A stretch of 55,014 nucleotides of DNA from Desulfitobacteriaceae bacterium (GTDB lineage: Bacteria; Bacillota; Desulfitobacteriia; Desulfitobacteriales; Desulfitobacteriaceae). The DNA lies in contig JAQVLN010000002.1 of the NCBI GenBank assembly GCA_028704155.1, positions 1 to 55,014 of the forward strand. Reading direction: 5' to 3'. The number at the start of each line of letters is the position of its first letter. Position 1 is the stretch's first letter. This document shows, piece by piece, positions 27,401-34,507 of this stretch. The notes below the pieces were generated by a model, which made no database searches, was not told the origin of the DNA, and saw only the letters and a list, made by a program, of their open reading frames with translations. A program made the position numbers and the translations under genes.

Positions 27401-28904
27401 CGAAAACTGGATTCCCGTAGGAAACAACAATAAACCATTTACCGGTGTTTACGATGGTGATGGTTATAGCATAACAGATCTGGTTATAAATCTATCCGGA
27501 CAGGATAATGTGGGTCTGTTTGGCATTGTTAGCGGTGGAACGCTGAAGAATGTGCATATAAAAAATGCCCAAGTTACCGGAAAGACCAAAGTGGGAATTC
27601 TGGTCGGATTTCTTAAGGGCGGTGGTCGCCTTGCCAATTGTACAGTGATTGGAACGGTAGACGGCGCAAGCCACGCGGGGGGCTTAGTTGGGGATGTAGA
27701 GAATAATTTAAGCAATATTATAGAAGATTGCGGAGCCGCAGTCCAGGTCACCGCCCCGGGCGACTATGTAGGCGGATTGGTGGGAAATAACCGGGGCACA
27801 ATGAATCGCTGTTACAGTACCGGCGATGTCTATAGTAGTAATGGCGCATACATTGGCGGTCTGGCCGGTGATAACTGGGACGGCCACATTAAGGACAGCT
27901 ATGCCACAGGTAACGTCACCGGCAGAAGTAATGTTGGCGGTTTGGTTGGCTGGCATGGCTACAGCGGAACTGAAATCAGGAATTGCTATTCAACCGGTCA
28001 GGTAAGGGGAGCTTCTGCGGGAGGACTAATCGGTGTCAATAGCTCAGGGTCAGTACTTAACAGCTATTATAACCAAGAAACCTCCGGCCAAAGTGATACG
28101 GTTAAAGGAACACCTTTAACCACTGCCCAGATGAAAGCGCAAACCAGCTTTGTTGACTGGGACTTTGTAGATACATGGAGAATCACCGAAGGTTTTTCCT
28201 ACCCCAGCCTGCAGTGGCAGCTTTTGACAGACGATGAAAAAATAACTTCAGATGCCAAAGCGATCAGCTGGGACAGCATAAAAGGGGCCAATGGTGAAAT
28301 GGACAAAGTGACGGAAAACCTCAATCTTCCGCATACTGGAGCGGAAGGCTCAACCATCACTTGGAGTGCCAACCCTAGCGGATTTATAAACACCGACAGC
28401 GGAGAAGTCACAAGGCCAACCGGTGCAAGTGAAACCGTGACCTTGACAGCAACCATCAGTAAAGACGGGGGAACAAGTCAGACAAAAACTTTTGAACTTA
28501 CAATAGTGTCCACCAACTTTGAAGAGGATGGTTGTCTGGTGACCTATCAAGGTGCCCAAAAAAGATTTAACGATGATAGCAATACTTATGACATTCGCTT
28601 TATTGCCACCATAGACACCTTAGATGCAAAAGAAGTCGGTTTTGTTTTCTCGAAATCAGAGCAGACGCCGACCAGAGAGAATGCTGCTGTGCAGGCAACA
28701 ACTACAGTATATACCTCTGTAACAGCGGCAGGTTTAACGGTTACGGCTGAAAGCCTGGGGGGGACGTATATCGTTGCCTGCACGGTTACCGAAATTCCGG
28801 AATCTGACATTGAGATCCAACTCTATGTGAGAGCTTTTTCAACAGTGGGAACGGAAACAAAATACACACCAGTGACGATGGTCACTGTTAACAGCTTGCC
28901 TTAA
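24498..28904 (+). CDS. GLUG-repeat secreted protein, 3' part of the MITE-interrupted gene
   Basis: The frame holds 1,468 codons from an ATG created after the MITE, but the natural gene joins the part starting at 21422. It contains the end of module 2, an Ig-like segment (EGSTIAWSTASELIDVQTGW), a Listeria-Bacteroides (Flg_new) repeat (YSVTYDANGAAGTPPEIGD...TLYAIWE), module 3 of GLUG repeats, another Ig-like and Flg_new pair, module 4, and a C-terminal beta domain with TYDIRFIATIDTL. There is no LPXTG or S-layer anchor, so it is secreted or held by the repeats. It has no usable ribosome site of its own after the insertion, so this part is probably not translated. Confidence 0.85.
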   Translation: MAYARNSVDVTDSYNRGGTSVIFTSDYTWEGGLVAHMTDRSTVTNSYSAATLIKRNGSNFGGLFGYGAFASFSHIYFDKDVAGTSNPGYAGGGTALSTTVMKTMVSYTNWDFDNTWKIIEGETYPILQWQPWNDQEKTVIDARALDWDSIKGENRTLDNVITHLNLPTSGTEGSTIAWSTASELIDVQTGWITRPDEDTNITLTATISCGEAVPELVEFVLTIRSSTATYSVTYDANGAAGTPPEIGDMEADEEFEVADNPFTYTYKDFKEWNTEPDGTGTVYAAGETIAMPPYNLTLYAIWEVVWEGYGSSEQPYRVVSPAHLDALRDKMNENGGAVYFIQTEDMDLTGYDNWTPIGSSDNLFRGTYDGDGKTISNLTINNSTLPEVGLFGHVGAAGKLENMVLQNVSIISNKAGSYAGGLVGRNQGAISNCSSSGQISANANNTQLAYAGGLVGQNVAGGSITGCSSSGSVKSNRSNGAAGGLVGTCNGTIEDSHNTAEVLDGRHAGGLVGYTSTDGLTISSSDNTANINGLYGGGLVGYTQSGDVLISDSCKTGEINGTNVAGGLNGYNVTGDITITESFNTGNCTTNIYGGGLVAYILDNGSVTITGNYNTGNINANDHGGGLVGFTRQDNSITITDSYNEGEVICTNRAGGLVSYLRNGDEIGNSYNRGSVQGGTSGGLIADNNGGTVWGSYYDQETSGQSDEGRGTPLTTAQMKKQASFGDWDFAETWKIVEDGTYPILKWRSFTDDEIIDAFHSLTDWDYIKINNYAPDNITGEFRLRQAIADEVSITWSVEPVDLINTETGEVTRPATDDTRVTLTASISLGEDRIERTDFELLIKSSLLFYTLTFDGNGAEEESQTQDVAPDEVIDIPYSEFSIPHMRIKEWNTKSDGTGESYTGETLTMPSYDLTLYAIWELVWEGDGSSGQPYKVILPEHLDAVRDKMNENEVVHFIQIVDIALTGYENWIPVGNNNKPFTGVYDGDGYSITDLVINLSGQDNVGLFGIVSGGTLKNVHIKNAQVTGKTKVGILVGFLKGGGRLANCTVIGTVDGASHAGGLVGDVENNLSNIIEDCGAAVQVTAPGDYVGGLVGNNRGTMNRCYSTGDVYSSNGAYIGGLAGDNWDGHIKDSYATGNVTGRSNVGGLVGWHGYSGTEIRNCYSTGQVRGASAGGLIGVNSSGSVLNSYYNQETSGQSDTVKGTPLTTAQMKAQTSFVDWDFVDTWRITEGFSYPSLQWQLLTDDEKITSDAKAISWDSIKGANGEMDKVTENLNLPHTGAEGSTITWSANPSGFINTDSGEVTRPTGASETVTLTATISKDGGTSQTKTFELTIVSTNFEEDGCLVTYQGAQKRFNDDSNTYDIRFIATIDTLDAKEVGFVFSKSEQTPTRENAAVQATTTVYTSVTAAGLTVTAESLGGTYIVACTVTEIPESDIEIQLYVRAFSTVGTETKYTPVTMVTVNSLP

Positions 28905-28923
28905 GGGAAAGGGGGGTTAGCAT

Positions 28924-29052
28924 ATGAAAAAAACATAAGAAAAACCGACAATTGAAATTATAGAATTCGAAGTGGAAGATATCATGGCCAGTGGTTTATA
29001 TGACGGAGGCGATGGTACTGGTGATGAAATGGGCTGGGGTGAAATAAGGTAA
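28924..29052 (+). pseudogene. Small peptide gene broken by one nonsense codon
   Basis: After a strong aaagggggg site, ATG at 28924 reads MKKT then TAA. The frame continues as EKPTIEIIEFEVEDIMASGL and ends GDEMGWGEIR at 29052. The pattern KKxxKPxIEIIxF...EDIM...G..D..GWG is one I recognise from short peptides beside clostridial surface proteins. TAA would be TAT/TAC (Tyr) in relatives, so one base change disables it. It is 20 bases after the GLUG gene stop, in the same operon. Gly/Asp-rich C-terminus; a RiPP-like or surface-peptide role is speculation. Confidence 0.55.
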
Positions 29053-29070
29053 AAAGTATTCAAGACTTTG

Positions 29071-29100
29071 GACAGGCGGATCAAATCCGCCTGTCGTCTT
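29071..29100 (+). terminator. Terminator of the GLUG operon
   Basis: Perfect 11-bp stem gacaggcggat / atccgcctgtc with a 3-base loop (29071-29095), followed by a short T-rich tail. It lies 18 bases after the small peptide gene. Confidence 0.75.
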
Positions 29101-29152
29101 TAACCTGGGTTTGACAGCTAGACCACTAAAAATCGTCTATCGAGAACCTGGG

Positions 29153-29176
29153 AACCGCGTGGTTACGCGGTTTTTT
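29153..29176 (+). terminator. Second terminator-like hairpin
   Basis: Stem aaccgcg (29153-29159) / cgcggtt (29166-29172) with loop tggtta, then six T. It may back up the preceding terminator. Confidence 0.75.
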
Positions 29177-29371
29177 GCTGACACCATTGAAGACATAATC
29201 GCGGGATTATTAGCGTGTAGTGCAAACTTATACTCACAAGCCCTTGGTATTACTGGGGTGCGAAACTTCAGTTATTTGAATAGAAAAGCAGAAAAAAAGA
29301 AATGGACAATCTTCAATTCAATTAAAGGTGGAATATAATACCATTAAAGACACGTAAAAGGAGTCAGAAAA

Positions 29372-29560
29372 ATGGAAGAAAAGATGTGTAAATGTAAATC
29401 ATCGAATTTTACGGCAACACCATCGTTTTTGGGAGGTTTAATAGCTTACCAACTGGCCGTGATTATCATATTATTATTGTTTCTGCATATTGATTTCAAC
29501 GATATTAAAGAAAATTTGAAGCAGGAGTCTCTAAAAAAGGAATCCTGTCCTGAAGAATAA
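29372..29560 (+). CDS. Small single-pass membrane protein
   Basis: A 62-residue ORF with a good site (aaaaggagtcag) before its ATG. Cys-rich start (MCKCKSSNF), one hydrophobic segment at about 19-41 (FLGGLIAYQLAVIIILLLFL), then a charged C-terminal tail rich in Lys and Glu. An inverted repeat at 29612-29634 follows. I do not recognise the family; it could be a sporulation-associated small membrane protein. It is distinct from the GLUG operon, which is terminated before it. Confidence 0.5.
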   Translation: MEEKMCKCKSSNFTATPSFLGGLIAYQLAVIIILLLFLHIDFNDIKENLKQESLKKESCPEE

Positions 29561-29717
29561 AATTAGTACTGAAATAATTTTAGTACTAAAAAAGAAAAGT
29601 GATTTTCAGGAAGCAGCCGGCTCTCACAGGGGAGCCGGTTAAGGCTATTATACTACTACATAAAACTGAACCTTTAATGTTATAAATAAAATATCCTTCC
29701 AAAAGGAAGGACAAAAA

Positions 29718-30317
29718 TTATGCGCTCTGGGCGTAAGCCTGAGGTTTTTCAGTAAAGATGAAGCTGATAATTGATTTAATAATTTCAGTACAGATGCTTG
29801 ATGCATAGGTAAGATTATTAAGATGGTTCTCATTTAAAGCATGCTCACAAAACATATTTTCGATGAAAGATTCTAAACTGTCAGATTCAAAATCTCTTAT
29901 CGGTTGAAGAGACAAGGATGGAATAATACTGATATTTTTAGCTGTAATGTTTAACCCTTTCTCAAATTTTATATGTGACAAGATCATGGAAGATTTATAA
30001 CGCCAATCTTTATAATGCGGATAACATGAGAAATCAGATAAAAAATGAGAAATGACTCCAATATTCATACTAAAATTATTGCGCACATGTTTATTTTTTA
30101 ACATTGAAGGCTGAATGTTGCTCAATTTTTGAATTTCTTTGATGACAAAATTCAGACTGTCACCTTTATAGTGTGATTTTAAGGCTAACCCTGGAATAAT
30201 ATCGGGCCGAACATTGCCCCAAAGGAAATATTTATAATCCAATAATTGGAAGCTTAAGTTTTCCTGTGCTCTGTCATAAATGATGGAAGATAAAATTTTA
30301 TGAGTATTAATAACCAC
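29718..30317 (-). CDS. Zinc-dependent phospholipase C-like protein
   Basis: A 199-residue protein with the PF00882-type pattern: an N-terminal NTHKILSSIIY, LWGNVRPDIIPGLALKSHY with metal-binding Asp/His, and GVISHFLSDFSCYPHY with further metal His and Asp. There is no signal peptide, so it acts inside the cell or lacks secretion. Length is short compared with secreted clostridial phospholipases, as for many uncharacterised members. It stands alone. The start at 30317 has a weak site. Phospholipid hydrolysis is the family expectation, not shown. Confidence 0.75.
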   Translation of the reverse strand: MVINTHKILSSIIYDRAQENLSFQLLDYKYFLWGNVRPDIIPGLALKSHYKGDSLNFVIKEIQKLSNIQPSMLKNKHVRNNFSMNIGVISHFLSDFSCYPHYKDWRYKSSMILSHIKFEKGLNITAKNISIIPSLSLQPIRDFESDSLESFIENMFCEHALNENHLNNLTYASSICTEIIKSIISFIFTEKPQAYAQSA

Positions 30318-30731
30318 TTATTTACACTCCTAATTTTAGAATTACAACATTATATAGTATATCATTTTTCTTGATATTAATCATAATTCAACTAAATGAA
30401 ATTCCTATAAATTTTCTAAATCTAACCGTAAATTGTTGCTAGTATAGGAAAAGATCAACAGGATAAAAAATGTGAAAGTTGCATTTTCACGGATAAAAAT
30501 AGCACAAGGCAAATATTATTATATGGATAATTATAATTGATGTGATAGTATTATCCTTTGATAAAAAGCTATAAGTATTGTTTGCTTTTTAATAACGCTT
30601 AAGGAAGTAAGGATTATTCGGGATCAGGGTGGGCAAGTTATTAAATTTTATTATTAAATTGTTTAGGTTGGCAGGACATAGGTTTTCTGGATTAACATTA
30701 TTAGCAAAAACTGTTTTTGGAGGTATAGTTT

Positions 30732-31370
30732 TTGGAAGCATTGGTTTATTCGGTAATATTTGTAGTATTGGCAGAAATGGGTGACAAGACTCAGTTATTA
30801 GGCATGGCATTTGCGACGCGTTACAAAGCCAGAGTTGTTCTGGCTGGGGTATTGGTTGCCACACTTTTGAACCATTTATTAGCAGTAGTGCTTGGTGATT
30901 ATCTTACAAACTTTATTCCTTTGAGTCAGATACAGTTAATTGCAGCTTTTTCATTTATAATTTTCGGATTATGGACTTTACGCGGGGATACTTTGAAAGG
31001 TGAAGACCAAAAAGTTTATTATACTCCTTTTTGGACTGTTACAATAGCTTTTTTCATAGCTGAGATGGGTGATAAGACCCAGTTAGCTGCAATAGCTTTA
31101 GCAGCAAAATTCGAATCTATTTTACACGTTTGGATTGGGACTACGATAGGCATGATGATATCTAATATTATTGGGATAACAATCGGGGTTGTATTAGGTA
31201 AAAAGATACCCGAGAGAGCTGTGAAAATTGTTTCGGCCAGTGTCTTTATACTTTTTGGTTATCTGGGAATTTGGCAGAGTTCCTCAGGTGATTTTAGAAT
31301 CAGGCTTATTTTATTCAGTACCTTAATTGTTTTAGGCTATATTTACTTTCTGCGCCGTAATATGAGGTGA
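30732..31370 (+). CDS. TMEM165/GDT1 family transporter
   Basis: A 212-residue membrane protein with two copies of the signature ExGDKT: AEMGDKTQLLGMAFATR and AEMGDKTQLAAIALAAK. Six predicted membrane segments in two inverted halves. The family exports Mn2+ and/or Ca2+ in exchange for protons. TTG start at 30732 follows ttggaggtatag. The 400-base gap upstream is AT-rich, with a small stem (gtgaaa/tttcac, 30472-30489). I looked for a manganese riboswitch and do not see one. Single gene. Confidence 0.88.
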   Translation: MEALVYSVIFVVLAEMGDKTQLLGMAFATRYKARVVLAGVLVATLLNHLLAVVLGDYLTNFIPLSQIQLIAAFSFIIFGLWTLRGDTLKGEDQKVYYTPFWTVTIAFFIAEMGDKTQLAAIALAAKFESILHVWIGTTIGMMISNIIGITIGVVLGKKIPERAVKIVSASVFILFGYLGIWQSSSGDFRIRLILFSTLIVLGYIYFLRRNMR

Positions 31371-31592
31371 TAACTTATTAAAATTCTCAATTATACCGGC
31401 AATACTGCCGCGCAGAATAAAGTCCATTTCAAGACCGCGTATACTACTACTACGGCCTATCTAATTTTAGGCTGAATTTATTTATATCTGAAAATATTTA
31501 TTTTCATTAGGTATATAATCCTTGTAATATGTCGGCTTTATCCGGCATATATTGTAATGGCTGCACGCAACCTTTCTATATCTAAGTTTCTA

Positions 31593-31620
31593 GCCCTCTC
31601 CTAGCCAGAGAGGGCATTTT
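31593..31620 (+). terminator. Terminator-like hairpin
   Basis: Arms gccctctc (31593-31600) and gagagggc (31608-31615), 7-base loop, then attttt. It lies 220 bases after the transporter gene and just before intron-like sequence. Confidence 0.6.
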
Positions 31621-31860
31621 TGGTTTGCGAGGTATGTTGCCGAGCCGATGGTTTGAAAGAGAACCTGTCACCTGGCTAAGGGGAAGACAAGCTATAAGCA
31701 AGGGCGTTTTCGGTGACGAAAAGGTCTGAAGGAAGCCGATGGCGCTTGTTGGAACGGAACGTAAGTAAACCAATGTTGGCATATGTAGTGGATAACCCCC
31801 CCAAAAAGTGGGAACAGCCAAAAATTAGTTTGGCTGCATGTGGCACACTTTCTGCCTTTT
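31616..31860 (+). mobile_element. Possible group II intron 5' fragment
   Basis: The text around 31713-31800 (aaggtctgaaggaagccgat, then gttggcatatgtagtggat) resembles domain I of bacterial group II introns by memory. No reverse transcriptase or domain V follows, so at best it is a fragment. Confidence is low without a covariance search. Confidence 0.3.
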
Positions 31861-32378
31861 GCCGAAGAAGATCATCTTCAAGCCAATCAGTGTACCAGAG
31901 CTTCCATCCTGCGCCAGCTTGCCATCTCTATAGAGAATACTGGCGCCTTTGCCTATGTAGTGCCCAAAGGCTACTACCCGACAGAAGAACAGTATGTTCG
32001 GACAAGTAACTTTAAATTGGATGCAGGATCCCGGTCCTAGTCGGCCATCGTCAGGTGGGGGTCCGAAGTAACGAAAGTAGATTTTTATGAGGTATTTATT
32101 GCTTGTCATTTTAAGGAGGGCTGCAATCAATACCCCTATCAGGGGCCCGGAGATAAGATTAGCTATTGTCCCAAGAGCCAAAGGTAGTGCGGTTAAATTT
32201 ATTCCAAATGCCTTTCTCAGTTTACCATCTCGCAGTATGGCAGAGTATTGAAGCTGGCCGGCGCGAAAATCTACCCCTTGCTTACATTGACGCTATCAAG
32301 TTCCTGGAAAGAGCTATTGAGAACATCTCCAGAAGCTGTTTTCTTTATCCTCTGCTCCGACAGAGGCTTTTTTGTCTT
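31860..32378. other. Degraded sequence with overlapping short open frames
   Basis: Both strands carry short open frames that look protein-like. The plus frame at about 31840-32040 contains ASILRQLAISIENTGAFAYV. The minus frame ending at 31825 contains ANLISGPLIGVLIAALL. None has a ribosome site or a family I know. Together with the neighbouring intron-like segment this looks like a patchwork of remnants. Confidence 0.3.
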
Positions 32379-32843
32379 TTATATTAATTCAATCTTCTCA
32401 TATTTGATAAATATCCATGCACTAATTGAGTACCATATAATAAAAGTTATAGGACTTAGATATTTATAAATTCCGATATGTTCGAATAACCCGAAATTTT
32501 CCATAACGAAACCTACTGCGTAATTCAACGCTGAGAATATTAGAATATAGGCGATCAGAAAGCCTTTTCTAACTGGTAGGAAATAAAAATAGATCATAAA
32601 AATAAAAGCCCAGGTTATGGGTGTCCATAGGGAAAATATATCGAAAACACTAAATGGCCCCATGTCTTTATAGTTAATTAAACCTATTGCAGTTAAGAAG
32701 ATGGCAATTACAGAATCTGCAACACCTCCAAACATTAAGCCATATAGAAAATACTTCTTGTAAGAATTTTTGGGAATAAGTAATAAGGCTCCTGTAATTA
32801 CCAGGAAACAGAATGCCGGATAAATCATCCAATTACTAAGCAA
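32379..32843 (-). CDS. CBO0543-like integral membrane protein
   Basis: A 154-residue protein with five hydrophobic segments. Its shape (short N-terminus, FGGVADSVIAIFL, LWTPITWAFIFMIYFYF, aromatic-rich C-terminus) is like the uncharacterised CBO0543 family of spore-former membrane proteins. The start at 32843 is preceded on the minus strand by a ggaggtg-type site. Function unknown. The downstream 32844-33100 region has no gene that I can support. Confidence 0.65.
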   Translation of the reverse strand: MLSNWMIYPAFCFLVITGALLLIPKNSYKKYFLYGLMFGGVADSVIAIFLTAIGLINYKDMGPFSVFDIFSLWTPITWAFIFMIYFYFLPVRKGFLIAYILIFSALNYAVGFVMENFGLFEHIGIYKYLSPITFIIWYSISAWIFIKYEKIELI

Positions 32844-33100
32844 ACAAAATCACCTCCTGATATTTTGTTTTAGTTTAAGGATGTGTTTAATTATTCTCTA
32901 TTATACATACAGTTCTGTTGGCATTATCGCAAACAAAAAGGTTTAATGCTAAAAGAACTAGCTACCTTGACCGGGATTCAGCGATATTGAAACCGGGAAA
33001 AGAGCTGTAGGGGTACCCAGATTGACGAGAATTACCCTGTTACGAAGAAGACTTACCGTTTATTGTCCAGTCTGCGGGCATAAAGTTCAGAGTCTATATG

Positions 33101-33138
33101 AAAAGCCCCCTCACCTTAAGTGGTGGGAGGGCTTTTTT
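33101..33138 (+). terminator. Terminator-like hairpin
   Basis: aaaagccccctcacc (33101-33115) pairs with ggtgggagggctttt (33122-33136) around a short loop, followed by T. No convincing plus-strand gene precedes it. Confidence 0.7.
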
Positions 33139-33199
33139 GTGTATGACGGGCATGCTGTCAATCTGGCACGAGAGGTTCACCCTGATGTCTGGTCTGTAT

Positions 33200-33317
33200 T
33201 GTCCGTTTTGTCCGTTTGTCCGTTCTGTCCGTTCGAGGGAATAGGTCAATAGTGGATTTTATGGAAGTTTTCTGTTCGAGGAAACAGTTCAACGGTTTTT
33301 GTCTGTTCGAGGGAACA
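33200..33317. repeat. Short direct repeats, TGTCCGTT and GTTCGAGG types
   Basis: tgtccgtt occurs four times at 33200, 33209, 33217 and 33226. It is followed by gttcgagggaa at 33231, gttcgaggaaaca at 33274 and gttcgagggaaca at 33305. The latter two sit in small stems (ctgtt/aacag and tgttc/gaaca). It may be a decayed dispersed repeat. Confidence 0.7.
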
Positions 33318-33359
33318 AGTCAGTGTCTATAACTGTTCAAGTCCTGCACATCATTTATT

Positions 33360-34181
33360 TTAGCGGTTCCTTATAAAGGCTGCCCACCGTTCATAAACTT
33401 CAGTCAGTGGCTTGTCAAGGAATGACAACGACTTTTCCTTTATCTCATCAGGCACACCATAGGCGGCTTCCGCAATACTTCCAGTGATTGCTGCGAGCGT
33501 ATCGCTGTCACCTCCGAGGGAGATCGCATTTCGGATAGCATCCTCAAAGTCGGTACTTTCAAGGAATGCAATAATAGCCTGTGGCACAGTATCCTGACAA
33601 CTTTCATTGAATTGGTAAGTCGGACGGATTTCATCAAGGGTGCCGGTCAGGTCATAACCAAACAAAAGGGGAACATCCTTACGGATATGTTTTTTTGCGG
33701 CTTCCAATCCATAACCATAAGCCATCATTATACAGTAAACCGTCGATTCCGCGCCCTTTATGCCTTCAGGATGATTATGGGTGACACCTGCTGAAATTTT
33801 CGCCAGTTGCCCTGCATGAACAATACTGTTTTCAGGTCGATCACCAGGGTACAGGCTTTTAAATGCATATTCAGCACAAGGTAAAACCCTCATCGCCGAG
33901 CCATTGCCCCAAGAGTTGTAAGGCTTACGGTCATCTGAGTGTATCCAACTGCCAAACCGACCGCCGTACCCTGCGTCTGGATAGAGGTGCCCCCACTTCT
34001 TATATGCATTAATGAAATCGTCGGCTTTACCACCGTTCATTAGGGCGTCTGCTGTAGCGACGGTCATCACTGTGTCATCCGTGAAAAAGCAGTCGTCACG
34101 GAACAGGGAAAATTCTTTTGTTTTGATGTTATGCCACTCATAGACTGAACCGACAATATCACCTGTTATCGCTCCCAGCAT
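33360..34181 (-). CDS. ADP-ribosylglycohydrolase family protein
   Basis: A 273-residue DraG-like hydrolase that removes ADP-ribose from proteins or other substrates. The metal-binding signatures FFTDDTVMT (32-40) and GGDSDTLAAITG (about 222-233) are intact, and GAITGDIVGSVYEW is the N-terminal pattern. The start ATG overlaps the stop of the vWA remnant gene by one base, so the two are translationally coupled. It is third in an ADP-ribose operon with a macro-domain fusion. A role in reversing ADP-ribosylation is expected; the target is unknown. Confidence 0.9.
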   Translation of the reverse strand: MLGAITGDIVGSVYEWHNIKTKEFSLFRDDCFFTDDTVMTVATADALMNGGKADDFINAYKKWGHLYPDAGYGGRFGSWIHSDDRKPYNSWGNGSAMRVLPCAEYAFKSLYPGDRPENSIVHAGQLAKISAGVTHNHPEGIKGAESTVYCIMMAYGYGLEAAKKHIRKDVPLLFGYDLTGTLDEIRPTYQFNESCQDTVPQAIIAFLESTDFEDAIRNAISLGGDSDTLAAITGSIAEAAYGVPDEIKEKSLSFLDKPLTEVYERWAAFIRNR

Positions 34182-34429
34182 TATTTCCGACCTCCCCGCC
34201 GTTTCACATCCTTACGGATTTCCTCAAAGCAAGCCTCGTCAACAGTCCCCGCCTCGCGGAATGTCGCTACTGCCTGCGCCATCACTATATAGTTTAATTG
34301 TGTTCCTTCGCTGTCGGCGAGATAGTCAATCGCTCTGTCGGGTGCAATCCCAAAACGTCCTGCGGTTTCTACTGCGTCGATATTTGCACCAAGAAAAATA
34401 AACTCCGTTAATTCTTTTTTCATTGCCAT
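34181..34429 (-). CDS. Cut-down vWA protein, C-terminal part only
   Basis: An 82-residue ORF whose text FIFLGANIDAVETAGRFGI, then GTQLNYIVMAQAV matches the C-terminal end of von Willebrand A domain proteins that in other Firmicutes stand between a macro-domain gene and an ADP-ribosylglycohydrolase gene. The MIDAS part (DxSxS and later residues) is absent, so metal-dependent binding is lost. It has a strong ribosome site (aggagg) before ATG at 34429, so it may still be made. Coupled to the downstream hydrolase gene. Either a decayed gene or a reduced form. Confidence 0.65.
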   Translation of the reverse strand: MAMKKELTEFIFLGANIDAVETAGRFGIAPDRAIDYLADSEGTQLNYIVMAQAVATFREAGTVDEACFEEIRKDVKRRGGRK

Positions 34430-34507
34430 GTCCTCCTAAGAATTATTTAATGGTCTTAGGATACTACTTTGCAAGGGAAGGAAGGTCGCTTTAGAAACGA
34501 TAATTAT

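Noticed and set aside
22028-28810. Many minus-strand open frames of 60-95 codons within the GLUG gene
   Set aside because: They are shadows of the repetitive plus-strand coding sequence and lack start sites.
29111-29338. 75-codon plus-strand open frame
   Set aside because: It spans the terminator at 29153-29176, lacks a ribosome site and has no recognisable protein pattern.
30400-30731. Possible manganese riboswitch before the TMEM165-like gene
   Set aside because: The yybP-ykoY core sequences are not present; only a small isolated stem is seen.
32166-32387. Two overlapping plus-strand frames of 73 codons
   Set aside because: They lie in the degraded patch, lack ribosome sites and match no family I know.
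33022-33252. 76-codon frame with a CPVCG zinc-ribbon-like start
   Set aside because: It runs through a terminator and the TGTCCGTT repeats; only the first 30 codons look protein-like, so it is at most a remnant.
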